DNA from: SCTD01 sp963781675
GTDB lineage: Bacteria > Actinomycetota > Actinomycetes > Mycobacteriales > SCTD01
Length of the DNA: 64,000 nt
NCBI GenBank assembly: GCA_963781675.1
Contig: CAWAGF010000005.1
Span: 310,001 to 374,000, forward strand
Reading direction: 5' to 3'
Shown here: in pieces, positions 45,220 through 52,686 of the stretch
Numbering within the stretch: position 1 is the stretch's first letter
Layout of the letters: each line of letters begins with the position of its first letter
Notes under the pieces: generated by a model
Told to the model about the DNA's origin: nothing
The model's input: only the letters and a program-made list of their open reading frames with translations
Databases searched by the model: none
Translations under genes and position numbers: made by a program

Positions 45220-46337
45220 GCCGCCACCCTCTCGCGGACGACCGGGGCGGTGGCCCGCGGTCGCGGCGGGAGCGGCGCCACGAACGCCGGCAGCAGGCCG
45301 AGCAGCACCACCGACAGCGGCAGCAGCGGCAGGTCCGGCCAGCGCAGCGGGTAGAGCGACGGGTGCAGCAGCAGCGGGTCGTACGAGCTGGCCAGCACCA
45401 TCACCAGCGCGCAGGTGACGCCGGTCCCGGCGACCAGCCACTCCGGCGCGCGCCAGGGGTCGGGGCGGTAGGTGGTGCGCGTGATGCGCCGTCCGCCGAG
45501 CACGAGACCGCCTACGCACAGGGCGATGCCGATGCCCAGGGCGCCGAAGCCCAGCGCGCGCGGCGCCGTGGCGTCGAGCAGGCCGTACAGCCCGAGGCAC
45601 AGCCCGAGCAGCCCGCCGAGCACCAGCGCCGCGGTCGCGCGACGCAGCCGGCGCGGCACCTCCCCCGCCCGGCCGTAGCCACGGGAGTCCATGGCGGCGG
45701 CCAGCATCAGGGAGCGGGACAGCGCGTCCTCGAGCACCGGGATCGCGATGCTCCGCAGCGCCCGCAGCCCTCGTGCCGGCGCGCCGCGAAGCCGCCGGGC
45801 GCGCCGCACCCGCAGCACGCTCTCGACGAGCTGCGGCGCGACCGTGAGGGCGACGACGACGGCGACGCCCACCTCGTACAGCGCCGGGGGCAGCGAGCGC
45901 AGCGCGCGCTTCGGGTTGGCCAGCGCGTTGGCGGCGCCGACGCAGCACAGCAGCGCGCCGAGGCGCAGGCCGTCGTACGCCGCCGCCAGCACCTCCTCGG
46001 CCAGCACCGGGCCGCCGAGGTCGATGCCCTGCGCCCACTCGGGCAGCCCGACGCGGGGCAGCGTGAACAGCACGTGGCCGTCGATGCCCGCGCCGAGCAG
46101 CGCGTTGAACACGACGCGCACCCCCACGACCACCAGTCCCAGGACGAGGTAGGCGGAGAAGGCGCGCGCCCACGGGGCGTCCCCGCGCCGCGCGACGACG
46201 ACGTAGCCGACGACCGCCACGAGCACCGCGATGAGCAGCGGGTTCGTGGTGCGGCTGACGGCGGTCGCCATGCCGAGCGCCCACACCCACCAGGCCATCG
46301 GGTGCAGGGCGCGCGGCAGCGCGGCGAGCAGGCTCAC
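45216..46337 (-). CDS. ECF transporter T component
   Basis: 373 aa, GTG start. CbiQ/EcfT-type membrane protein with N-terminal helices, then the coupling-helix region LVESVLRVRRARRLRG and the conserved AAAMDSRGYGR (Ala-Arg-Gly coupling motif variant) near residue 220. It links the fused ATPase to the S component. Overlaps neighbours on both sides by 4 bases. Confidence 0.9.
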   Translation of the reverse strand: MSLLAALPRALHPMAWWVWALGMATAVSRTTNPLLIAVLVAVVGYVVVARRGDAPWARAFSAYLVLGLVVVGVRVVFNALLGAGIDGHVLFTLPRVGLPEWAQGIDLGGPVLAEEVLAAAYDGLRLGALLCCVGAANALANPKRALRSLPPALYEVGVAVVVALTVAPQLVESVLRVRRARRLRGAPARGLRALRSIAIPVLEDALSRSLMLAAAMDSRGYGRAGEVPRRLRRATAALVLGGLLGLCLGLYGLLDATAPRALGFGALGIGIALCVGGLVLGGRRITRTTYRPDPWRAPEWLVAGTGVTCALVMVLASSYDPLLLHPSLYPLRWPDLPLLPLSVVLLGLLPAFVAPLPPRPRATAPVVRERVAA

Positions 46338-47146
46338 CGGCGTCGCTGGGCCTGGTAGGCGGCGGCGGCGCCGAGGCCGGCGACCACCGCGACGGCGAGG
46401 AGCACGCCGACGAGCGGACTGCCGCCCTCGTCCAGCGGAGCGGGGTCGTCCGCGGTGAGCGCGGGCGGCGCCGCGGAGGACGACGCCGACGCGCGGGGGG
46501 ACGCCGCGGGCCGGACGGCCGAGGCGGACACGGCCGGCCGGGACGCAGCTGCCACCGGGGAGGGTCGCGCGGAGGGCGCCGCTGCGGCGGGGGCCGCGGT
46601 GCGGGACGCGGGGGGAGCCGCCGGCGCCGTGCTCCGGCGGGGAGCGACGGGCGCCTGGCTGGCGGCCGCCGGGCTCGGCCGCGCGGCCGGCTGCTGCCGT
46701 GCCGGCGGCGGCGTGGACGGCGGCTCGCCGGCTCCGAACGACCAGCCCTCGACGGTGCCCGGTGCGGGGTCGAAGTCCGCGGCGCCGGCGTTGCTGTAGG
46801 TCCAGGTGCCCCCGGGCTGGGCGTGCCAGTAGGACCAGTAGGCGTCCTCGGGCGAGGCCCGCTGGCAGGGGTCGTCAGCGGGCTTGCCGTCGATGCGGCA
46901 GACGAAGTAGCCGGCCTCCTGCGCCGCGCGCGTCGGCTCGAAGCCGGCCCCGCGCAGGGCAGCCACCCCCGAGGCGGGATCACCTGGGGCGCAGCGGGTC
47001 TGGTCGCCGCCGCCGAGGCCGTTGAACTCCACGACGACGGTGACGCCGGAGCAGCCGGTCGCCTGCGCGGGGAGGGCGTGCGACGGCGCCGCCGGGCCGG
47101 CCAGAGCCAGCCCGACGGCGACCGTCAGGAGCGCGGTGCGGATCAG
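46334..47146 (-). CDS. secreted, membrane-anchored SCO2322-like protein (DUF4430-like domain)
   Basis: 270 aa from a CTG at 47146. A CTG is used because a perfect signal peptide (IRTALLTVAVGLALAG...SHA) begins exactly there, overlapping the preceding stop as CTGA, and no ATG/GTG/TTG is suitably placed. The mature N-terminal domain (residues 25-125) has conserved CRIDGKP, AYWSYWHA, GGTWTYSN and VEGWSFG blocks, as in actinomycete SCO2322-type proteins, and a beta-grasp pattern resembling the transcobalamin C-terminal (DUF4430) domain. A Pro/Ala/Ser linker and a C-terminal membrane helix with RRR follow. Confidence 0.72.
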   Translation of the reverse strand: MIRTALLTVAVGLALAGPAAPSHALPAQATGCSGVTVVVEFNGLGGGDQTRCAPGDPASGVAALRGAGFEPTRAAQEAGYFVCRIDGKPADDPCQRASPEDAYWSYWHAQPGGTWTYSNAGAADFDPAPGTVEGWSFGAGEPPSTPPPARQQPAARPSPAAASQAPVAPRRSTAPAAPPASRTAAPAAAAPSARPSPVAAASRPAVSASAVRPAASPRASASSSAAPPALTADDPAPLDEGGSPLVGVLLAVAVVAGLGAAAAYQAQRRR

Positions 47147-48729
47147 TAGACCAGCGTCGAGCGGACGTTCGAGGCGCCCGGCGCGTTCTGCAGGTCCTGG
47201 CCCGTGCGCGCGACGAAGCCGAAGCGCCCGCTGCCGGTGAAGACCCGGCGCACGGAGTACGCCCCGGTCGTGGCGGAGGCGCGGGCCTGCGAGGTGAGCA
47301 CCTGCCGACCGTCCGGGGTCACCCGGTAGAGGCTGACGACCAGGCCGCCGGCACGCGCGGGCAGGGCCCGGCCGCTGAACGTGTAGTCGCGGCTCGCGTT
47401 GCGCTGGGCGGTCAGCGTGAGCAGCGTCCGCACGTTCAGGACGACCTGCGGCCCGTCGTCGCAGCCGACCTGCCGGGCGTACAGCCGAGTGTTCGTCGGG
47501 GGCTTGACCACGACGGACGTGCTGCCACCCTTGCCGACGGTGAGGGTGCGCACGACCGAGAACGTGCTGGCCGGGCGGCTGTAGCCGAGCAGCTCGACCG
47601 TGGTGCCGGACGCGGCCGCCACCGTGACGACGGCCGAGCCGGTGGCGGTGATCGTGCTCTGCGCCAGCGTGGTCGCCGCCGTCCTGCACGGCACCGGCTG
47701 CAGCGTGACCGTCCGCGCGCCGGACAGGAAGGTCCGGCCGAGCAGCGCCGGCAGCGCCTGGGCGGTGGCGAAGGCGTCGCTGGTGGTCGTGCTGCCGGCA
47801 CCGCGACGCAGGCCGCCGTCGGCGTTCTGCTGGCCGGCCAGGTAGGCCGACGCGGCGTCGACCCCGGTGCCGCCGACAGCGGCCAGGCCCATGGCGGCGT
47901 AGCCGGTGGAGTTCACCGGCGCCTCGCCCGGGAAGCCGCCGTCGCTGCGCTGCTGGCCCTGCAGCCAGGTGCGCGCCCGCTGGGCGTCCTCGGAGCTGCC
48001 GAGGTCGACCGCGGCGAGCGCCTGCAGGACCAGGCCGGTGGCGTCGACCGACCCGGTGCAGGTCTTGCCCGCGGCCGGCTCGAACGCCTCTGGGAACGAG
48101 CCGTCCGCGCACTGCGCCGACAGCAGCCCCTGCACGAGCGACTGCGTCGTGGCGGTGCTGCGGCCGGCGGTGTCGAACGCGAGCACGGCGAACGACTGCC
48201 CGAACAGGTTGGCGTAGTCGCCGAACTCGCTGCGGTCCTTCACCCGCCCTTCCGCGATGAGGTCCTCGAGCTGCTGGAGCAGGTCGACGCCACCGACGGA
48301 GGTGGCGTCGCCGCCGGCTGTCTCGACGAGGAAGGCGAGCTTGGCGGTGGCGCCGGCGTAGGCCGCGTTGGCCGCGTCGAACGGCGCGCCCTGCGTGTAG
48401 GCCTTCACCGTCCCGGCGCTGGTGAGGGTGGTGAGCGTGCGGCTCAGGACGTCGTCGTGGCCGCCGGCGACGAGCAGCGCGAACGCCGCGTCCAGGCTGC
48501 GGCCGTAGTCGGTGAAGACGACGTCCTGGCCGTCGTCGCCGGGGAAGCTGCCGACGACGGTGCCGGCCTCGGTGAGGTCGCCGGCCAGCCAGGTGGCGGC
48601 CTTCTCGGCAGCAGCCGGCTCGGCGGCCAGGGCGGCCGCGGGGGTGACGACCGCGGCGGTGACGCCGACGGTGACGGACAGGACCAGCGCCGGCAGGAGC
48701 CGCCGACGCAGGGTGGTGGTGGTGGACAC
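47143..48729 (-). CDS. secreted prenyltransferase/squalene-oxidase-repeat protein, predicted cobalamin binder
   Basis: 528 aa with a signal peptide (TLRRRLLPALVLSVTV..., cleavage near residue 36). Residues 40-310 contain alpha-alpha barrel repeats: LLSAQCADGSFPEAF, WLQGQQRSDGGFPGEA and YLAGQQNADGGLRRG, each followed by a helix. This toroid fold is shared by terpene cyclases, prenyltransferases and the alpha domain of animal intrinsic factor/transcobalamin. No DxDD or catalytic metal motif is seen, so an enzyme is unlikely. The last 210 residues are beta-rich, Ig-like. It is first after the cobalamin riboswitch. Confidence 0.78.
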   Translation of the reverse strand: MSTTTTLRRRLLPALVLSVTVGVTAAVVTPAAALAAEPAAAEKAATWLAGDLTEAGTVVGSFPGDDGQDVVFTDYGRSLDAAFALLVAGGHDDVLSRTLTTLTSAGTVKAYTQGAPFDAANAAYAGATAKLAFLVETAGGDATSVGGVDLLQQLEDLIAEGRVKDRSEFGDYANLFGQSFAVLAFDTAGRSTATTQSLVQGLLSAQCADGSFPEAFEPAAGKTCTGSVDATGLVLQALAAVDLGSSEDAQRARTWLQGQQRSDGGFPGEAPVNSTGYAAMGLAAVGGTGVDAASAYLAGQQNADGGLRRGAGSTTTSDAFATAQALPALLGRTFLSGARTVTLQPVPCRTAATTLAQSTITATGSAVVTVAAASGTTVELLGYSRPASTFSVVRTLTVGKGGSTSVVVKPPTNTRLYARQVGCDDGPQVVLNVRTLLTLTAQRNASRDYTFSGRALPARAGGLVVSLYRVTPDGRQVLTSQARASATTGAYSVRRVFTGSGRFGFVARTGQDLQNAPGASNVRSTLVY

Positions 48730-48782
48730 TGGAGCCCTCTCAAGAGCGGTCCGCGACGGGACCCAGGGCGCCGGTACGCGAA

Positions 48783-48819
48783 CGCCCTCACGACCGGTCG
48801 GCTGACCGGCGCGAGGGCG
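48783..48819 (-). promoter_or_regulatory. hairpin in riboswitch expression platform
   Basis: CGCCCTC (48783-48789) pairs with GAGGGCG (48813-48819), and CCGGTC (48794-48799) with GACCGG (48804-48809) around a 4-base loop, giving a two-part strong stem. It lies between the cobalamin aptamer and the first gene, so it is a likely on/off structure. No U-tract follows. Confidence 0.5.
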
Positions 48820-48869
48820 AGAACGGACGGGTGTCCGGGCTCCGCCCCGCTGACCTCGACGGTACGAAG

Positions 48870-48996
48870 GAGCCGCTCGCTCCCGGCGGGCGTTCCGGCT
48901 CGCAGCCGCTCGGGAGCGGCTGCCTACGGTTGCGGGTCAGCGCCGGAGTTCGACCGGCTTTCCCCGCGGGAGCGCATTCGGTTGGTGCTGGTGCGC
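48870..48996 (-). ncRNA. cobalamin riboswitch
   Basis: On the minus strand the core reads GGGGAAAGCCGGTCGAAC then TCCGGCGCTGACCCGCAACC and GTAGG, matching the conserved cobalamin aptamer core (positions 48923-48965). A GC-rich stem-loop follows, then AGCCGGAACGCCCGCC (about 48886-48901), which fits the B12-box consensus AGYCAGGANACCTGCC at most positions. The ECF/capture operon begins about 140 bases downstream. Boundaries approximate. Confidence 0.87.
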
Positions 48997-49050
48997 GTGC
49001 AGTGGTACGGCACCACCGTACCCGGGCCTGCGCGCCGGCAGGACCGGAGG

Positions 49051-49212
49051 TCAGACCTCCTGCAGGCCCAGGCACTCCAGCAGCTCGTCGCGAGCCTGCG
49101 GGTCGGTCACCCGCCGGCGGACCGTCGAGGCGGCGCGCTGCATCTGGAGCTGCTGGAGCTCGACGGCGTCGTCGAGGCGCTGGGCGTTCGTACGGATCTC
49201 AGAAGGAGCCAC
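49051..49212 (-). CDS. hypothetical small helical protein, 53 aa
   Basis: 53 aa from a GTG at 49212. A basic/amphipathic helical sequence: SEIRTNAQRLDDAVELQQLQMQ then RRRVTDPQARDELLECLGLQEV. It starts about 140 bases from the divergent SpoIIE-type gene and ends about 55 bases before the cobalamin riboswitch. No family recognised. Confidence 0.55.
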   Translation of the reverse strand: MAPSEIRTNAQRLDDAVELQQLQMQRAASTVRRRVTDPQARDELLECLGLQEV

Positions 49213-49353
49213 GCCGCCACTCTTCCCTGCGGGCACCGCCCGCGTCCACCCCCCTTCCCACCTCGCCGTGGCTGCTTCCGCCACACTGCGCCGGTGGGCG
49301 GTCGCGACGAGCACGATGCGGGACGGCCGGCGCAGGGTGCGGAGGAGCTGACC

Positions 49354-52029
49354 ATGGGCGCCGAGCCGGATGCTGCGGCGCGCGCGCGGCGGTTCCTGCG
49401 GACGGCCCTCAGCGCGGCTCCGGGCGACCTGCTGGCCGACGCCGAGCTCGCGGCGACCGAGCTCGTGACGAACGCCCAGCTGCACGGGCTGGCGCCGATC
49501 AGCGTGCGGGCGCAGTGGGACGCGCCGTCGGTGCGCCTGGAGGTGCAGGACTCCGGTCCGCGCATGCCCGTCGTGCCGGCGCAGAGCACCGAGGCCATGA
49601 CGGGCCGGGGGCTGGCGCTCGTCGCCGCCGTCAGCAGCACCTGGGGGGTGCAGCCGCACCGGGTCGGCAAGACGGTGTGGGCCGAGCTCGGCGGGACGGC
49701 GGCGCCCGAGGACGGGGACGAGGTCGACCTCGACGCGCTGCTCGCCGCGTGGCCGGACGACGAACCGGTGGAGCGGCACTACGAGGTGCGCCTCGGCTCG
49801 GTGCCGACCGACCTGCTGCTCGACGCGAAGCGGCACATCGACAACGTGGTGCGCGAGCTGACCTTCGAGCGGGCCGGCGGCGAGCAGGCCCCCGGCTTCA
49901 CGGCGCTCATCGAGACGGTGACGACGACGTTCGCAGCCGCGCGGGACGGCATCAAGCGGCAGGCGGTCGCCGCGGCCGCGCGCGGCGACGAGGAGACCGA
50001 TCTCGTGCTGAGCCTGCCCGCGTCCAGCGCCGAGGCCGGCGAGCGCTACCTCGTCGCGCTCGACGAGGCAGATCGCTACTCGCGGGCCGCGCGCCTGCTG
50101 ACGCTGGAGTCGCCGCCGCTGCACCGCGTGTTCCGCAGCTGGTACGTCCAGGCGCTGGTCGACCAGCTCCGCGCCCGGAGCGCGGGCGAGGAGCCGCCGC
50201 GCACCCGCCCGTTCGTGCGCGTCCTGTCCGACGAGGTGGCTGCGCTGTCCGCGCTGCGCGAGACGGCGGACCGCCTGACCCTGCTCGAGCGCGTCAACAG
50301 CGACCTCACCGGCGCCCGGACGAAGGAGGACATCGCCGCGGTCATCGCCGGCCACGCGACCAGCTCGCTCGGCGCGCTGTCGGCGATGATCTCGCTGGCC
50401 CAGGACGACGCGCTGCACGCGCTGCACACCCGCACGACCAACGCCCGCGCCGCCGACTACGCGCAGGTCCCGCTCACGGCGGATCTGCCGGGGCCGGTGG
50501 CCTTCCGCAGCGGCGACCACCTGCTCCTGCGCAGCCTCGCCTCGATGACCGAGCGCTTCCCGGTGCTGCAGGACCTCTACGAGAGCGAGCGCGTCCTGCA
50601 CGTCGTGCCGCTGACCGTCGGCGACCACCGGCTCGGCATCCTGAGCCTGACGTTCCCGCCCGGTGGCGACCGCGACGAGGACACCCGGACCCGGTTCGTG
50701 CAGGCGCTGGGCGACGCGCTCGCGCAGGCGCTGGAGCGGGCGGACGCGCTGGAGGCGGCGGCCGAGGCGGCGGACCGGCTGGCCTTCCTCGCCGACGCCT
50801 CTGTCGCGCTGACCGCGAGCCTGGACGTCGCCCAGACGGTCGACGCGATCACGAGCCTGCTCGTCCCGCGGCTGGCCGACTGGTGCACCCTCGCCGTCGT
50901 CGAGGACGACCGGCTGGTCACCGTCGGCATCCGGCACGTCGACCCGTCGAAGGTGCAGTGGGCCGCGCAGATGCTGCAGGCCTATCCGGCGAAGATGGAC
51001 GCCACCTACGGCGACGCCGCCGTCCTGCGCACCGGCATCAGCGAGCTGCACGCCGACATCAGCGACGAGCTGCTGATCGCCGGCGCGACCGACGAGGAGC
51101 ACCTGCGGCTGCTGCGCGAGGTCGGCATGCGCAGCGGGCTGGCCGTCGCGCTGCCCGGCCGTGACGGCATCATCGGCGTGCTCACGGTCATCCACGCGGA
51201 GTCGGGCCGGCGGTACGGCCCGACCGACGTCGGCTACCTCGAGGACGTCGCGCGCCGCGCCGCGCTCGCGCTCGAGACGGCGCGGGTGCTGCGCGACCAG
51301 TCCGGCCGCCTGGCAGACGTGCAGCGCGTGGCCGAGGCGGCCCAGCAGGCGATCCTGGCCGCTCCCCCCGCACGCGTCGGCCCGGTGGCGCTGGCCGCGC
51401 GCTACACGAGCGCGGCCGCGGAGGCGCTCGTCGGTGGCGACCTCTACGAGACCGTCGCGCGCGACAGCGCCGTACGGCTCATCGTCGGCGACGTCCGCGG
51501 CAAGGGCCTGGCCGCCGTGCGCACCGCGACGATCGTGCTGGGCGAGTTCCGGGCCAGCGCCGCGGACCTCGACGACCTCGGGAACGTGGCGCGGCAGATC
51601 GACCGGCGCGTACGGGCCTACCTGGGCGACGAGGACTTCGTCACGGCCGTGCTGGCCGAGGTGCGCCACGACGGCAGCTGGACCATCGCCTCGTGCGGGC
51701 ACCCGCCGGCGCTGCTCGCCAGCGGCGGCCGCATCACGCCGTTGGACACCACGGCCACGCTGCCGCTCGGTCTCGGCGCGGACCCGGTGCTGCTCACCGG
51801 CCGCATGACACCCGGCGACCGGCTGCTGCTCTACACCGATGGCGTGCTGGAGGCGCGCGACCCGCAGCGGGAGTTCGTCGACCTGGTGCGGCTCGTCCAG
51901 CCGCTCGCCTCAGGGGCGCTCGACACCGTGCTCGACGACGTCCTGGCGCAGCTGCACGCACTGGTCGGCCACGACCTCGACGACGACCTCGCGCTGCTCG
52001 TCGCGGAGTACCTGGGCGAGCAGCCCTAG
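49354..52029 (+). CDS. SpoIIE-family phosphatase with N-terminal anti-sigma-type HATPase and two GAF domains
   Basis: 891 aa from the ATG at 49354, with GGAGGAG just upstream. Residues 1-120 are a HATPase_c_2 domain (N-box AATELVTNAQLHG, then TGRGLALVAAV). Residues 130-310 are helical, unassigned. Two GAF-like sensors follow (about 320-465 and 490-640). The C-terminal 220 residues are a PP2C/SpoIIE phosphatase with GGDLYETV, VGDVRGKGLAA, GHPPALL, LLLYTDGVLEARD and DDDLALLV, carrying the metal-binding aspartates. Kinase-like and phosphatase modules in one chain suggest a self-contained partner-switching regulator. Confidence 0.9.
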   Translation: MGAEPDAAARARRFLRTALSAAPGDLLADAELAATELVTNAQLHGLAPISVRAQWDAPSVRLEVQDSGPRMPVVPAQSTEAMTGRGLALVAAVSSTWGVQPHRVGKTVWAELGGTAAPEDGDEVDLDALLAAWPDDEPVERHYEVRLGSVPTDLLLDAKRHIDNVVRELTFERAGGEQAPGFTALIETVTTTFAAARDGIKRQAVAAAARGDEETDLVLSLPASSAEAGERYLVALDEADRYSRAARLLTLESPPLHRVFRSWYVQALVDQLRARSAGEEPPRTRPFVRVLSDEVAALSALRETADRLTLLERVNSDLTGARTKEDIAAVIAGHATSSLGALSAMISLAQDDALHALHTRTTNARAADYAQVPLTADLPGPVAFRSGDHLLLRSLASMTERFPVLQDLYESERVLHVVPLTVGDHRLGILSLTFPPGGDRDEDTRTRFVQALGDALAQALERADALEAAAEAADRLAFLADASVALTASLDVAQTVDAITSLLVPRLADWCTLAVVEDDRLVTVGIRHVDPSKVQWAAQMLQAYPAKMDATYGDAAVLRTGISELHADISDELLIAGATDEEHLRLLREVGMRSGLAVALPGRDGIIGVLTVIHAESGRRYGPTDVGYLEDVARRAALALETARVLRDQSGRLADVQRVAEAAQQAILAAPPARVGPVALAARYTSAAAEALVGGDLYETVARDSAVRLIVGDVRGKGLAAVRTATIVLGEFRASAADLDDLGNVARQIDRRVRAYLGDEDFVTAVLAEVRHDGSWTIASCGHPPALLASGGRITPLDTTATLPLGLGADPVLLTGRMTPGDRLLLYTDGVLEARDPQREFVDLVRLVQPLASGALDTVLDDVLAQLHALVGHDLDDDLALLVAEYLGEQP

Positions 52030-52154
52030 CTCTTGTCCTTCGCGGCGACGTTGGTGACGGCGCCGCCGCCGGCGGCCGGCGTCTGACCGCTCGTCTTGAC
52101 GTTCTTCGCTGCCTTGGGCTTCTTGACCTCGCGGCCGCCCTTGTCCTTGCTCAT
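52026..52154 (-). CDS. 42-aa Lys/Ala/Gly-rich protein
   Basis: 42 aa from the ATG at 52154, with AGGAG 5 bases upstream, a strong site. The sequence is basic and low-complexity: MSKDKGGREVKKPKAAKNVK, then TSGQTPAAGGGAVTNVAAKDKS. No Cys, no membrane segment. It resembles small disordered nucleic-acid-associated proteins, but no family can be named. Convergent with the SpoIIE gene (4-base overlap). Confidence 0.6.
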   Translation of the reverse strand: MSKDKGGREVKKPKAAKNVKTSGQTPAAGGGAVTNVAAKDKS

Positions 52155-52320
52155 CGGCACTCCTGGAGCGGCGGGGCCTCCGGCGGCGCCGGTCCTGCCC
52201 CGTGCCGTGCGCCCGCCCTGCCAGGCGGGTCCGCGCACTCTCGCACGGCCGGTGGTCCGCGGTCGGCGACGTGGTCGAAGCGGGCCGTGTCAGTCGCCGT
52301 GCCGAGGGCACCTGGTTGCC

Positions 52321-52494
52321 GTGACAGCAGACGACCCCCTCTTCGAGCGCACCCGGCGGCTGCGCGAGCGCGTCGCGGCCGAGGCCGTCGCTGTGCTCGA
52401 CCTGCAGGTGCGCTCACGGGCGCAGCGGACGCATGCCCGCGAGGTCCTCGCGCAGGCGCGCGCCTGGCGGGCGTCGGCGACCGCGGCGGTCTGA
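52321..52494 (+). CDS. hypothetical small helical protein, 57 aa
   Basis: 57 aa from a GTG at 52321. Arg/Ala/Glu-rich and probably one long helix (ERTRRLRERVAAEAVAVLDL, then QRTHAREVLAQARAWRA). The next gene starts directly after its stop, so they are co-translated. Function unknown. Confidence 0.5.
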   Translation: MTADDPLFERTRRLRERVAAEAVAVLDLQVRSRAQRTHAREVLAQARAWRASATAAV

Positions 52495-52683
52495 GTGGAG
52501 TTCGACCGCCACTTCCTCGTCGACGTCGACGCGGAGGCCCGGCTCCTGACGCTGATGTGCCGCGACTGCCAGCGGACGACGAGCCACCTCCTGGCGCCGC
52601 GACTGTCGGTCTACGACCGCGTGCAGGAGTTCACCGCCGAGCACGCGGCCTGCTCCGACGACGTCGGCACGCAGACCGCCTGA
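52495..52683 (+). CDS. hypothetical small protein with CxxC motif, 62 aa
   Basis: 62 aa, GTG start immediately after the previous stop codon. MCRDCQRTT contains a CxxC pair, with HLL and a later AACSDD Cys as further possible ligands, so a small zinc site is plausible. Acidic overall. It ends 3 bases before the convergent S15-type gene. No family recognised. Confidence 0.5.
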   Translation: MEFDRHFLVDVDAEARLLTLMCRDCQRTTSHLLAPRLSVYDRVQEFTAEHAACSDDVGTQTA

Positions 52684-52686
52684 GCG

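Noticed and set aside
47143..48729. Terpene cyclase or prenyltransferase enzyme
   Set aside because: The fold repeats fit, but catalytic DxDD or zinc ligands are absent and the protein is secreted in a B12-regulated transporter operon.
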